A stretch of DNA of 64,000 bases from Pelistega sp. (GCA_030538255.1 JAUNUI010000013.1:1-64000), one strand, 5' to 3'. Shown: positions 33,721 to 42,830, counted from the stretch's first letter. The notes: generated from the sequence alone by a model not told the origin. A program made the numbers and translations.

Positions 33721-34173
33721 ATGAGCTCTAAGGTTTCACAGGTTTATCATAAGAGTGCGAAAGAGCGCTTTTTTTATGCATTTTTATTTGAAATATTAGC
33801 CATTGGTATTTCATCACCGCTCGCTGCCTGGGTCTTTAATCATAAGCTGAGCGAGATGGGTGTGGTCTCTGTCGTGATTGCGATTATGGCCTTGCTATTA
33901 AATATGGCCTACAACACCTTATTTGATTATCTTTTGAAAAAGTACAAGGCGTCCAAGAATACGCGGGTGCGCATTCTTCATGCGGTGGGTTTTGAGTTTA
34001 CCTTACTGCTGATGTCGATTCCCTTTATCGCTTGGTATTTAGGGATTGGTGTTATCGATGCATTGATTTTAGATTTAGGTTTCATACTGTTCTATTTGCC
34101 GTACACCTATTTCTTCAACTTGGCTTATGATGTATTGCGGGCCAAATACTGGCGCCCTGTTAAGGAGGCATAA
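33721..34173 (+). CDS. PACE-family small multidrug efflux protein
   Basis: A 150-residue inner-membrane protein made of two bacterial transmembrane-pair repeats, the architecture of the AceI/PACE chlorhexidine exporters. Repeat 1 has ERFFYAFLFE (conserved glutamate in helix 1) and YNTLFDYLLKK at the end of helix 2; repeat 2 has RILHAVGFEFTLL and YFFNLAYDVLR. Four hydrophobic helices are evident. AGGA precedes the ATG at short distance. It stands alone; substrates such as biguanides or short diamines are family knowledge, not shown here. Confidence 0.88.
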   Translation: MSSKVSQVYHKSAKERFFYAFLFEILAIGISSPLAAWVFNHKLSEMGVVSVVIAIMALLLNMAYNTLFDYLLKKYKASKNTRVRILHAVGFEFTLLLMSIPFIAWYLGIGVIDALILDLGFILFYLPYTYFFNLAYDVLRAKYWRPVKEA

Positions 34174-34304
34174 GAGATGAAAGACATTCAATGGTTCTCG
34201 TCTTGCTCGCTTAGCGAAAAGTTCTTGCGAAACAGGTAAAGCCGAAAAGCGATAATTACCAGGCCTTGGATGGCCCAACATCACTCTAAAAACAGGTCAA
34301 TAGC

Positions 34305-34919
34305 ATGAAAGTCTATACTTCAGAACAGATGCGCGAACGCGAGCGAGCCGCGGTTGAAGCCGGGAGTAGTTATGAACAACTCATGGAAAATGCTGGGCAA
34401 GCAGCGGCACAAGATATTTTAAAGCGGGCTGATGCGGCCCGATCGGTCTTGATTCTCTGCGGCAAGGGGAATAATGGCGGCGATGGTCTGGTGATTGCTC
34501 GGGTGTTAGCACAATATGGCTTTACCGTCACGGTGAGCTTTGTGTGCGGTGAGGACTTATCGGCCTTATCGCAGCTAAATCTTGAGCGATTAGTGGGTTT
34601 GCCGATTAGTTTCCTCGCGCCAAGCGAGTGCTTAAGTGTCGTCCCTCAAGTAATTATTGATGGTATCTTCGGTACGGGTTATCAAGGTAAGCTGCCAGAG
34701 TCGATTCAAGCAATTTTACGCCAAGCGAACCAGGTGAAAGCAAGGCGTATTGCTTTAGATATGCCGACTGGCTTGAATGGGGATACGGGCGAATGTGATG
34801 CCGATACCTTTATGGCCGATATTTGCTATGCCTTCGCCGCCTATAAACCTGCGCATCTGATGGAAGTGGCGAAGACTTATTGCGGCGAAATTGTCTGCTT
34901 GGATATAGGGATTGATTAG
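34305..34919 (+). CDS. nnrE: NAD(P)H-hydrate epimerase, stand-alone YjeF N-domain
   Basis: A 204-residue enzyme that interconverts the R and S forms of hydrated NAD(P)H so that the companion dehydratase can repair them. Blocks are MENAGQAAA near 27, CGKGNNGGDGLVIARVL near 52 and IDGIFGTG near 127, followed by ALDMPTGLNGDTG near 149. In E. coli the epimerase is fused to the dehydratase (NnrD); here the protein ends after the epimerase domain and no dehydratase follows. The last codons and stop resemble the first unit of the tandem repeat downstream. Confidence 0.92.
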   Translation: MKVYTSEQMRERERAAVEAGSSYEQLMENAGQAAAQDILKRADAARSVLILCGKGNNGGDGLVIARVLAQYGFTVTVSFVCGEDLSALSQLNLERLVGLPISFLAPSECLSVVPQVIIDGIFGTGYQGKLPESIQAILRQANQVKARRIALDMPTGLNGDTGECDADTFMADICYAFAAYKPAHLMEVAKTYCGEIVCLDIGID

Positions 34920-35066
34920 CTCGCATTGATCTGAATGATTTAAGTGTTACCGAGTAGAATTGTTTAAGTGGTACTGAGTGACTGATTTAAGCGGTACTGA
35001 GTGGAATTGTTTAAGTGATACTGAACTGAATCATTTAAACCGGATAGAGTGGAATTGACTAAGTAG
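34913..35066. repeat. 23-25-bp tandem array between nnrE and the thioredoxin-fusion gene
   Basis: Units start at 34936, 34961, 34983, 35008 and 35031 (25, 22, 25, 23, 25 bp) with a partial unit at 35056. The form is TGATTTAAGTGGTACTGAGT plus GGAAT. A more diverged unit at 34913-34935 spans the stop codon of nnrE. The last partial unit runs into the start codon of the next gene. The array therefore fills the whole gap. Confidence 0.88.
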
Positions 35067-35851
35067 TGAATATTGGCCCTTTCTTATTTCCCCCGCTGGT
35101 TTTTGCGACCTTAGTGGGTGTCCTTGTCTTAATGATCATCACGGCGGTCCTCACGCGTCGGGTGCATGCTCAATTTGACCAATGGTTGTGGATAATTTTA
35201 GTATGTATGGGACTAAGTGCACGCTTTGGCTTTGTAATGCGTCATTGGGAGAGCTTTAGTCAAGAGCCTTGGCGTATTTTTTATATTTGGCAGGGTGGGT
35301 TCGAGCCGATTTGGGGGCTTGTTGCGGGTGTTTTTAGTTTGCTGTTCTTAAGTACGTGGCGCAGGCGGGCTATAGGCTTAGGTGCGTATGGGATAGCACT
35401 TGCGGCAGCCTTGGCGGCGCTGGCTTTTACCCCGCAAACACTCAGTAAACCGCTACCTGACTTAAGTCTAATGCGCTTAACAGGAGAGACAGTAAGGCTT
35501 TCGGATTATACGAATGAGAAGGTGGTACTGAATATATGGGCTAGTTGGTGTGGTCCTTGTCGACGTGAGATGCCCATGTTAGAGCAAGCGGAACGGGATT
35601 ATTCTGATGTGCACTTTCTCTTTGTTAATCAAGGCGAGCAGGTGACGACGGTAGAGACGTATTTACGTCAGGAAGGCTTGAACATGGAGCAGTCGGTGAT
35701 ACTTGATCCGCGCTATACCGTTGCGAAAGAGTTCGACACGCTAGGCACGCCAACTACTTTATTCTTCAATAAAAATCGTTTAGTGGCAACGCATCTGGGA
35801 GAGTTAAGTGCGGAGAGATTGAAGGACTACTTGCGCTTGATGCGTCCTTAA
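35066..35851 (+). CDS. Membrane-anchored thioredoxin-like protein with Lgt-like N-terminal domain
   Basis: A 261-residue fusion. Residues 1 to about 122 hold three or four membrane helices and resemble part of prolipoprotein diacylglyceryl transferase (ARFGFVMRHWESF, IFYIWQGGFEPIWGLVAGV) but lack most of that enzyme. Residues about 129-261 are a TlpA/ResA-type thioredoxin domain with active site WCGPC (C162, C165) and a cis-proline loop LGTPTT. A periplasmic disulfide reductase is likely. The GTG at 35066 is the first possible start after an in-frame stop at 35060, and it sits at the end of the repeat array with no clear ribosome site. Confidence 0.85.
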   Translation: MNIGPFLFPPLVFATLVGVLVLMIITAVLTRRVHAQFDQWLWIILVCMGLSARFGFVMRHWESFSQEPWRIFYIWQGGFEPIWGLVAGVFSLLFLSTWRRRAIGLGAYGIALAAALAALAFTPQTLSKPLPDLSLMRLTGETVRLSDYTNEKVVLNIWASWCGPCRREMPMLEQAERDYSDVHFLFVNQGEQVTTVETYLRQEGLNMEQSVILDPRYTVAKEFDTLGTPTTLFFNKNRLVATHLGELSAERLKDYLRLMRP

Positions 35852-35968
35852 GAATCGTGCGTAATGGCGAGTGATTTTATTATTTAATTTTGTAATAATT
35901 TAAATGTGTTTGATTGGCTTTAGTGTAGAAAGTCCCTCTACTAAGCTGAGTTCAAACTCACGCATGTA

Positions 35969-36538
35969 TTAAATACGATGGTTTTTTAACCAAGCAGGTT
36001 GACTGGCTAAGACCTGTTCATAGCAAGGGCAGTCTAGTGTATGGGCCCCTGGTAAGTAACCTGTGCTCATGAGAAATTCATTGACAATCTCACCGCCCGT
36101 AAAGCGAAAGGTCTTTTTAAATAATTTAAGCCACGCGGGATGATCAAAGTGTTGATGAGCATCTAACCAGGCCTTGAATGAGCCATGCTCTTCTTGCAGT
36201 TGAAGAATCTGTTGCGCATTATGGATGACGGCGTCGACTTTAAGGCGATTACGAATAATACCCGCATCATTCAGGAGGCGTTGGCGGTCCTCCTCAGTAA
36301 AGGCAGCGATGCGTGAAATATTAAACTGGGCAAAAGCACGTCGAAAATTCTCTTCTTTAGCGAGCATTAAGGTCCAGCTTAAACCTGCTTGATTGATTTC
36401 TAAGATAAGACGGCCAAATAGTTCATTATCATCCTCAATGGGATAGCCATAATAATGATCATGGTAACGCTTATTCAGTGCGGCCGCTTCGGGTTTAACG
36501 GTATGTAATTGATGGGTGATAAAATGGCAGTAGCTCAT
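35969..36538 (-). CDS. tag: DNA-3-methyladenine glycosylase I
   Basis: Tag removes 3-methyladenine from alkylated DNA in base excision repair. The 189-residue protein has the family zinc site (C4 in MSYC, the histidine of KRYHDHYYG, and the C-terminal HTLDC pair), the catalytic/binding helix region LFGRLILEINQAGLSW near 42, and GIIRNRLKVDAVIHNA near 91. The N-terminal segment between C4 and the YHD motif is about ten residues longer than in E. coli Tag. The ATG at 36538 puts cysteine at position 4 as in the family; an upstream GTG at 36559 is less likely. Monocistronic. Confidence 0.92.
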   Translation of the reverse strand: MSYCHFITHQLHTVKPEAAALNKRYHDHYYGYPIEDDNELFGRLILEINQAGLSWTLMLAKEENFRRAFAQFNISRIAAFTEEDRQRLLNDAGIIRNRLKVDAVIHNAQQILQLQEEHGSFKAWLDAHQHFDHPAWLKLFKKTFRFTGGEIVNEFLMSTGYLPGAHTLDCPCYEQVLASQPAWLKNHRI

Positions 36539-36542
36539 ACGA

Positions 36543-36592
36543 AAAAAGTAAAATGACACCCCATAAGTGTAGTCAATTTCTTACGGGGTGCA
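36543..36592 (-). terminator. Probable terminator of the dehydrogenase-cytochrome operon (minus strand)
   Basis: CACCCCATAAG (36557-36567 region) pairs, with one mismatch, with CTTACGGGGTG just before the cytochrome gene's 3' end. Read leftward it is followed by TCATTTTACTTTTTT. It separates the three-gene operon from tag and overlaps the region before the tag start. Confidence 0.7.
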
Positions 36593-36632
36593 AGTATATC
36601 AGCTGTCTTATGAAAAACTTATAATATGGTGT

Positions 36633-37934
36633 TTAGTTTTGTCTGAGTGTCGCAACCTCATCAGGACTGACTTTGCCTGAATCATTGCCCCAGGCTTTAC
36701 GCACGAAAGTAGCAAGTTCTGCAACTTCTTCATTGCTTAAGCGCCAATCAAAACCAGGCATACGTAATTTGGCGGGTCGTAGCTCTGTGGACGGTAACTC
36801 AGCACCATATAAGATGAGATGAATTAAGGCTTTGGGGTTTGGTGCATTGACTAAAGAGTTGCCACTCAGTTTTGGGAAAATCTCAGGTGCGCCAAGTCCT
36901 GTAACGAAGTGGCACCCTCCGCAGTTATCCAGGTATAAGCGTGCACCTAAGGGCATATCGGGGCTAGCTTTAGTCAGGCTAAGTTGAGTTTCACTGGGGC
37001 TTGTTTCTTTGGCTACGCTTTCTTGGCTTTTATCACTGATGGATTTTAGGTATACCGCAATAGCAGTGTTATCCTCCTTGGTCAGGTACTGCAAAGAGTC
37101 ACGTATGACTAGGACCATTTCACCAGTGGCGGTTGAGTGAGCATTACGTCCTGTGCTGAGATAGTCATGCATATCTTCAACCGACCATTGCACGGTCGCC
37201 GAAGTTGCACCGCGTAAATCGGGTGCTAACCAGCCATCGAGTTCGCCACCAGTCAGGAAGGATGCATCTTGCTCAGTAATACCTTTTTGCCCCATAAAAT
37301 AGGTGCGAGGGCTGTGACAGGCTGCACAGTGGCCAGCACCCTGTACCAGATAGGCGCCACGCTTGATTTGCTCATTCGCATTTGCTGGTGGAGTAAAGCC
37401 TGCTTTCTCAAGATGTACCCAATTCCAAACACGCATCCCCCAACGCTGGTTAAATGGAAAATCTAATTGACTCTCCTGTACGTTGTTATTAACAGGTTCA
37501 ACTTCCTGCATGAAGTATGCATACATGGCACGTACGTCTTCTTCGCTTAGCTTACGGTAATTCTCATAGGGCATAGCGGGATATAAGTGTTTGCCATCCT
37601 TGCGTAGACCATCGTATAAAGCCGCACGAAAGTCATCAAGGGTATAGTGACCAATGCCGGTTTCTTTATCGGGTGTGATATTGGTGGTCCAAATCACACC
37701 CATGTCAGTAGTTATAGGACGCCCTCCGGCAAAAGGTTTGCCCCCTTCTGCCGTATGACAAGCCATGCAGTCAGAGGCGTCAGCCATGTACTTACCGAGT
37801 GCTATCGAGTCTTCATGAGTCGCTGGTAAGGTACTTAAAGGAGCAGTTTTTTGTACTGGGACAAAAATAATCGCTAAAAGAACAAGAACCCCAAGAAGTA
37901 GTAACAGCATAAATGCTTTGAAAATCTTAGCCAT
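36633..37934 (-). CDS. Triheme cytochrome c subunit of a membrane dehydrogenase
   Basis: A 433-residue cytochrome c with three heme sites: CMACH (56-60), CAACH (203-207) and CGGCH (338-342). A single N-terminal hydrophobic helix (about residues 6-26) serves as anchor or signal. This is the electron-acceptor subunit of gluconate/alcohol/sorbitol-type dehydrogenases and passes electrons to quinone. It follows the FAD subunit by 11 nt. All three heme motifs are intact and the length is normal for the family. Confidence 0.94.
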   Translation of the reverse strand: MAKIFKAFMLLLLLGVLVLLAIIFVPVQKTAPLSTLPATHEDSIALGKYMADASDCMACHTAEGGKPFAGGRPITTDMGVIWTTNITPDKETGIGHYTLDDFRAALYDGLRKDGKHLYPAMPYENYRKLSEEDVRAMYAYFMQEVEPVNNNVQESQLDFPFNQRWGMRVWNWVHLEKAGFTPPANANEQIKRGAYLVQGAGHCAACHSPRTYFMGQKGITEQDASFLTGGELDGWLAPDLRGATSATVQWSVEDMHDYLSTGRNAHSTATGEMVLVIRDSLQYLTKEDNTAIAVYLKSISDKSQESVAKETSPSETQLSLTKASPDMPLGARLYLDNCGGCHFVTGLGAPEIFPKLSGNSLVNAPNPKALIHLILYGAELPSTELRPAKLRMPGFDWRLSNEEVAELATFVRKAWGNDSGKVSPDEVATLRQN

Positions 37935-37945
37935 GATGCTACTCC

Positions 37946-39715
37946 TTACACAAGTGCCCGAGGATTGGGCAGGTAATCATTGATGATTGCATGGGTAGCC
38001 CAATAAGCAAGAGCACCAACCATGCCCGTCGGATTATATTCCGTATTTTGGGGGAAGGCGCCCGCACCCATTACAAAGACATTGTGCTGCCCCCAAGCTT
38101 GTAAATAACGGTTTAAGGCTGAATTACTTGGGTCGCTTCCCATAATAGCCCCACCAACATTGTGGGTGGTTTGATAGGGCCGAACATCATACTGCGCGCC
38201 CATATTCTTAAAGCTGGATTGCATAATATCGGGATTCATTGATCGGGCAATTTCTTCCATCTTAACTTTCATAAACTGGGTCATGCGAATATCATTCGGA
38301 TGCCAATTAAATGTCATGCGTAATAATGGGCGACCATGACGATCCTTGTAAACTGGGTCTAGATCTAAGTAATTATTTTGATAACTCATGCAAGTGCCAT
38401 GTGAGCCAATGCTCATTGAGCGTGAATACCATTGCTTAATAGATTTTTTCCATTCACCTCCCCATGAAGGTGTACCTGGTGGTAAACGCATGCTACGAAT
38501 GGGTTGACCGTTAAATGTTCCTGCAGAGATATAGCTACCACCGATAAAACCTTCTTTAGCAAAATCAATCTGATTCACCCCAAAATCATCAATGGCCATA
38601 CCATTACTGCCTGTACCAATAAACCAGTTAAAGTTATCGTCTTTAAAAAATAGGCTGACACCACCATTCATTTGGTATGAGTAATTTTTGCCGACGGTGC
38701 CTTCGCCAGTGCTGGGGTTATAGACTTGGCCGATACCAGAAAGTAGCATGAGATGAACGTTATGAATCGAATAGGCACAAAGTACAACAATATCAGCTGG
38801 CTGGAAGACTTCTTCACCCATTTTTTCATCGTAATAGGTGACACCTGTTGCGGTTTTACCATCAGGCGCTAATTCGACACGTAGAACTTCAGCATGGGTC
38901 TTGTATTGGAAATTTGGCTTACGTTTAAGTGCGTCTAAAATTGTGGTTTGTGGTGAAGATTTAGAGTAGTTATAACAACCAAAGCGCTCACAGAAACCAC
39001 AATGGTTACAGGGGCCTAGTTGCATGCCATATTCATTGACATAAGCCTGTGAAGCGATGCCAGCAGGTTTAGGGAAGGGGTGATAACCAAGATCGGCTGC
39101 AGCCTTAGCAAATTTCATGGCATCATAGGTTTGAGGCATAGCTGGCATAGGAAAAGCGCGATCTCGCGGTGCTTCAAATGGATTACCCCCTGCCATAATT
39201 TGACCACGAATATTACCCGCATCACCAGAAATACCTGCAACATACTCAAAGCGATCGAAGAAGGGTTCTAGCTCCTGATACGTCATGGGATAATCTTGAA
39301 TGGTCATATCCTCTGGAATCACTTGTGCGCCAAATTTCTCAATAGTATAGGATTTAAGGCGCATCTCCTCTTCTTGTAGGCGCCAGTTGAGGCCGTTCCA
39401 GTGCATACCTGCTCCACCGACCCCATTGCCTGGTAAAAAGGAGCCGAGTACACGATAGGGTAAGGCGGTTTCTTCTAGGGTTCGACGTACGGTTAGAGTT
39501 GACTGACTAGGCTTTTGCATAAATCCAAGTCGAACACCGTATTTCAACTCATCGATAACCTTAGGGTATTGAAAGTCCGGCACCGTATCGCGGTCCTCGC
39601 CACGCTCTAAGGCCAAGACTTCAAGTCCTTGATTGGCGAGTTCCATGCCAACAATTGAGCCCGTCCAACCTAGGCCAACAATTACAACATTCTTATGGGG
39701 ATCTTGTCGTGCCAT
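37946..39715 (-). CDS. GMC-family FAD dehydrogenase large subunit (gluconate 2-dehydrogenase-like)
   Basis: The 589-residue catalytic subunit of a periplasmic three-subunit dehydrogenase. The FAD motif VIVGLGWTGSIVGMELA is at residues 11-27, GNGVGGAGMHWNGLN near 97 and the C-terminal substrate block GAFPQNTEYNPTGMVGALA near 555. A cysteine cluster C236-x2-C239-x2-C242-x4-C247 may hold an iron-sulfur centre, as found in related FAD-glucose dehydrogenases; that is inference. There is no signal peptide, so it is presumably exported together with the Tat-signal small subunit. Sugar or sugar-acid substrate cannot be fixed. Confidence 0.92.
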   Translation of the reverse strand: MARQDPHKNVVIVGLGWTGSIVGMELANQGLEVLALERGEDRDTVPDFQYPKVIDELKYGVRLGFMQKPSQSTLTVRRTLEETALPYRVLGSFLPGNGVGGAGMHWNGLNWRLQEEEMRLKSYTIEKFGAQVIPEDMTIQDYPMTYQELEPFFDRFEYVAGISGDAGNIRGQIMAGGNPFEAPRDRAFPMPAMPQTYDAMKFAKAAADLGYHPFPKPAGIASQAYVNEYGMQLGPCNHCGFCERFGCYNYSKSSPQTTILDALKRKPNFQYKTHAEVLRVELAPDGKTATGVTYYDEKMGEEVFQPADIVVLCAYSIHNVHLMLLSGIGQVYNPSTGEGTVGKNYSYQMNGGVSLFFKDDNFNWFIGTGSNGMAIDDFGVNQIDFAKEGFIGGSYISAGTFNGQPIRSMRLPPGTPSWGGEWKKSIKQWYSRSMSIGSHGTCMSYQNNYLDLDPVYKDRHGRPLLRMTFNWHPNDIRMTQFMKVKMEEIARSMNPDIMQSSFKNMGAQYDVRPYQTTHNVGGAIMGSDPSNSALNRYLQAWGQHNVFVMGAGAFPQNTEYNPTGMVGALAYWATHAIINDYLPNPRALV

Positions 39716-39717
39716 GA

Positions 39718-40410
39718 TTAAGCCCTCTCACCTGAGATTGATACGGGTCCTAAAGGATAGGGAATATTATGTTGATCTACCCATTCCTTGTAACTGGCTC
39801 TAGCGCCTGGAAAACCAATATAAGACCACGAAGCCATACCATAATTACCACCGTATTGTGGATCGGCAAAATAGCCTTCTTTAGTATTTTGTAAGAGGAT
39901 GTTGAAAAACTCTTTGGTTTCGTGAGATAAGCCGATTTCATTTTTCTGGCAAGCAGTGAGAACCTGATCTTGCACATCATGTGATAGTTCTGCAAAAACC
40001 TTGCCGTGGGTTTTCTGACACCAATCATTAATATAGCTAATAGCTTGACGATAGATTTGTGCAGGATTTAGGGGTGATTGAAAGCCACGAGCATGCTCAG
40101 CGCTTGGCTCGTGCGGACCTTCCATATACCAATCAGTGGCTTTGCCATAATCCCCAGCGAGTTGCAAATCAATAAAGACAGGTACGCGCGTTTCAATTGC
40201 GCCAGGCCCATCACCTTCAGAGGGAATTAAGCGGGCACAAGCAGCCATGACAAAAGCCCATTCTGCAGCTGAAAAATAGACTGCTTGATATTGCTCAAGC
40301 GGTACTGGAGGTGATTTTTGTGCGTAGGCTGGATAACACAGCAGGGCGCTTGTGGCTGCGCCAGCTTTTAGGAAGTCACGTCGATTAGGACGCCAAGAAT
40401 TCTGCGACAT
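39718..40410 (-). CDS. Tat-signal small subunit of the FAD dehydrogenase
   Basis: A 230-residue gluconate 2-dehydrogenase subunit-3-family protein. The twin-arginine signal NRRDFLKAGA at about residues 9-18 suggests it carries the large subunit through the Tat pathway. Conserved body blocks include EWAFVMAACARLIPSEGDGPGA near 50 (quoted in part: LIPSEGDGPGA) and YGMASWSYIGFPGARASY near 190. The ATG at 40410 follows GAGGAG; an ATG nine codons upstream is less likely. It ends 2 nt before the large-subunit start and is first in the operon. Confidence 0.92.
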   Translation of the reverse strand: MSQNSWRPNRRDFLKAGAATSALLCYPAYAQKSPPVPLEQYQAVYFSAAEWAFVMAACARLIPSEGDGPGAIETRVPVFIDLQLAGDYGKATDWYMEGPHEPSAEHARGFQSPLNPAQIYRQAISYINDWCQKTHGKVFAELSHDVQDQVLTACQKNEIGLSHETKEFFNILLQNTKEGYFADPQYGGNYGMASWSYIGFPGARASYKEWVDQHNIPYPLGPVSISGERA

Positions 40411-40733
40411 TTCTCTTCTCCTCAGATATATTTCCATATACTAAGTAAGGCGAGAGCGGCGATAGAAGTAGTCAAGCACTTACTGATGTATGGAAACAGC
40501 AAACGAACACTAACTTTATATCTATTATTACTTATGAGATCCAGTATATGACATGTCTAAATAATTGCAAAGGCATGGAAAACCCTTGTGGACATGTGGT
40601 TTCAGCATCTCAATTAATAATTTAATCCTTAAATTTTTGAGTGAATTGATGGTGATGCTTGATAGCTTAGTTAGGATTCAGTAGTATGGTGGGATTCGTT
40701 AATGATGATTAACGTGAAAATTTATAAAGATGT
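40411..40733. other. Divergent promoter region
   Basis: The 323-bp gap separates the dehydrogenase operon (leftward) from the DUF1289 gene (rightward). It is AT-rich; I see no repeat array, operator or small gene that I can support. Confidence 0.45.
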
Positions 40734-41015
40734 ATGCAGAAACCACCAGACTCACCCCCAAAGCCAAGCGAACAGCTCGAATTTTTCGAGATCCCTAGTC
40801 CCTGCGTGAATGTCTGTGAAGCGAACGATAAGGGATATTGTAAGGGTTGCTATCGTAACCGTGATGAGCGCTTCTATTGGCAAAAATTAAGTAATGGACA
40901 AAAGCGTGATGTCTTACGTGCCTGTCGAATTCGTCGTGCTCGGGACAAATCCAATGACAATACCAAAAGCTTTGGGCAAGATGCTGCGGCGCCAGAAAAT
41001 TTAGATTTATTTTAG
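40734..41015 (+). CDS. DUF1289-family small cysteine protein
   Basis: A 93-residue protein with the DUF1289 signature: SPCVNVCEANDKGYCKGCYR, with C24, C28, C36 and C39 in a zinc- or Fe-S-like arrangement, followed by a W and an arginine-rich helix (RACRIRRAR). The function of the family is not established. The ribosome site before the ATG is weak. The N-terminal 20 residues are proline-rich and the C-terminal 20 polar. It stands alone before the nitrite-reductase region. Confidence 0.85.
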   Translation: MQKPPDSPPKPSEQLEFFEIPSPCVNVCEANDKGYCKGCYRNRDERFYWQKLSNGQKRDVLRACRIRRARDKSNDNTKSFGQDAAAPENLDLF

Positions 41016-41405
41016 TCGCTAAGACTCAGTCAGTTAAATAGACCCAGTAAGCTGATTAGCCAAAGCAGGCCTAATTGGCTTATGTAAATACCAGGTCTTT
41101 TGCTAAGAATAAGGCTTTAAATGAGCCACTACACCCCCCTATGTATTTCATACTTGTATGCGTAAGATTGGCTTTGCATAAGGGTTTGATACTCAAACAA
41201 GTCTCATAATGTGGTTATTTTCCCAGTGTCTTTAAATCGTCATAAATGCCACTTTATACTGTATTAATTAAATTTTTCATATATAAAAATTGATTAGATG
41301 TGATTTTAACTTATGTAGTTAATTTACTCTTTGCTGTAAATTTTATCTGATATTTATCAAGGTTTTTTAGAATAGCTTTTAATACCCGAGTAATTTAGTG
41401 GGGCT
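41016..41405. other. Long upstream region of nirK
   Basis: These 390 bp before the FNR site contain no supported gene. The stretch is AT-rich with several TTTA/AAAT runs and may hold further regulatory sites, for example for a nitrite or NO sensor, but none matches a motif I can name with confidence. Confidence 0.4.
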
Positions 41406-41445
41406 TTGATATAAATCAATTGAAAAAACTATTTTTTTCTATAGT
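41406..41445 (+). promoter_or_regulatory. FNR/ANR-dependent promoter of nirK
   Basis: TTGATATAAATCAA at 41406-41419 matches the FNR consensus TTGAT-N4-ATCAA exactly. A TATAGT -10-like hexamer lies at 41440-41445. If transcription starts near 41452 the FNR site is centred close to -40, the class II activating position. The nirK start codon is 60 nt further downstream. This predicts induction when oxygen falls. Confidence 0.9.
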
Positions 41446-41505
41446 CTTATACCTAGTGGGATTCTAGTTTTCAGTGGAAATCTCATTTTTAAGAGGAAAG
41501 AGATT

Positions 41506-42651
41506 ATGAAAAACAAACTATTTTGTACATTATTAAGCGCAGCCTTGTTTGGTGCTGGTGCAGCATATGCAGCTGATGCTGTGACAGCTAACCAAGGCGG
41601 CCTACCTGGCTATGAAATTAAGAAAGCACCTGAAAGCATCGCTAGCTTGCCACGTGTTAAACAAGTGATGGTGGATCCACCATTCGTACCTGAACACTCG
41701 CAAGTAGCACCAGAATCAGCACGCGTTGTTGAAGTTGAGATGTTCATTGATGAGAAAGAGATTGAGGTTGAACCTGGCGTATTTATGTGGGCCTTTACCT
41801 TCAACGGTACGGTTCCTGGTCCGCTAATCGTAGTTCATGAAGGCGACTATGTTGAGCTTACCTTGAAGAACTTATCTAAGAACAAACTCGTACATAATAT
41901 TGACTTCCACGCATCAACAGGTGCACTAGGTGGTGGTGAACTCACATTCGTAGCGCCTGGTCAAGAAGTTGTTTTACGCTTTAAAGCCATTAAGCCTGGT
42001 GTACACATCTACCACTGTGCGCCTGGTGGCGCGATGATCCCATGGCACGTAGTTCACGGTATGAACGGTGCAGTCATGGTATTGCCGAAAGAAGGCCTAC
42101 GTGATCCAGAGGGCAATAAATTAACTTATGACAAAGCTTACTATATTGGTGAGCAAGACTTCTACATCCCGAAAGATGAGAATGGTAACTACAAGCGCTA
42201 TGATCGTCCAGATATCTCTTTTGCTGATGATAAGAAAGTGATGGATGGCTTGATTCCTTCGCACATTACCTTCGGTGACCGCAAGGGTGCCTACACTGGT
42301 GATAATGCGATGACAGCGAAAGTGGGTGAGCGTGTACTATTTATTCACTCGCAAGCTAACCGTTATACATACCCACACTTAATTGGTGGCCATGGTGAGT
42401 TCGTATGGGAGCGTGGTAACCTACATGACAAACCAATGCGTGACCTAGAAACATGGTCAATTGCGGCGGGTTCTGCAGGTGCAGCGCTATACACCTTCAA
42501 ACAACCTGGTGTATATGTTTACCTAAACCACAACTTGATTGAGTCTATTAACTTAGGTGCGGTAGCGCAAGTTAAAGTTGACGGTACATGGGATAATGAC
42601 TTAATGGAGCAATTAAAAGCCCCAAGCCCAATCACTGACGAGAAGAAATAA
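41506..42651 (+). CDS. nirK: Copper-containing nitrite reductase NirK
   Basis: NirK reduces nitrite to nitric oxide in the periplasm, the defining step of denitrification. The 381-residue protein has a Sec signal peptide (ends YAA near 23). Type 1 copper ligands are H130, C171, H181 and M186; type 2 ligands include H135 and H170 plus a later histidine in the NHNLIE region; the catalytic aspartate is D133 (VHNIDFH) and the active-site histidine is in [20 protein letters not shown] precedes the ATG. Codon choice resembles that of the ribosomal-protein genes at the right of the window, which suggests high expression. Transcription depends on the FNR box at 41406. Confidence 0.97.
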   Translation: MKNKLFCTLLSAALFGAGAAYAADAVTANQGGLPGYEIKKAPESIASLPRVKQVMVDPPFVPEHSQVAPESARVVEVEMFIDEKEIEVEPGVFMWAFTFNGTVPGPLIVVHEGDYVELTLKNLSKNKLVHNIDFHASTGALGGGELTFVAPGQEVVLRFKAIKPGVHIYHCAPGGAMIPWHVVHGMNGAVMVLPKEGLRDPEGNKLTYDKAYYIGEQDFYIPKDENGNYKRYDRPDISFADDKKVMDGLIPSHITFGDRKGAYTGDNAMTAKVGERVLFIHSQANRYTYPHLIGGHGEFVWERGNLHDKPMRDLETWSIAAGSAGAALYTFKQPGVYVYLNHNLIESINLGAVAQVKVDGTWDNDLMEQLKAPSPITDEKK

Positions 42652-42665
42652 TTCGCCAGTAAAAC

Positions 42666-42735
42666 AGCTAACTATTGGCGATCTTTGTTCAAGCATGGGT
42701 AGTCCATACAATCCTTGATAAGCCAATAGTCAGCT
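42666..42735 (+). other. Long stem in the nirK-sco intergenic region
   Basis: AGCTAACTATTGG (42666-42678) is complementary, with one mismatch, to CCAATAGTCAGCT (42723-42735). The transcript between nirK and the next gene could fold into a long hairpin that stabilises nirK mRNA or lowers read-through. There is no T tract. Function is inferred. Confidence 0.4.
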
Positions 42736-42830
42736 TGCGTAGTACTTTAGCTAGATCTGCCTTGAATCACTTGGTGAAACAAGGCAGACTCAGCACAAAA
42801 TTTGTTGTATTTATAGGGGGATAAGCATTA

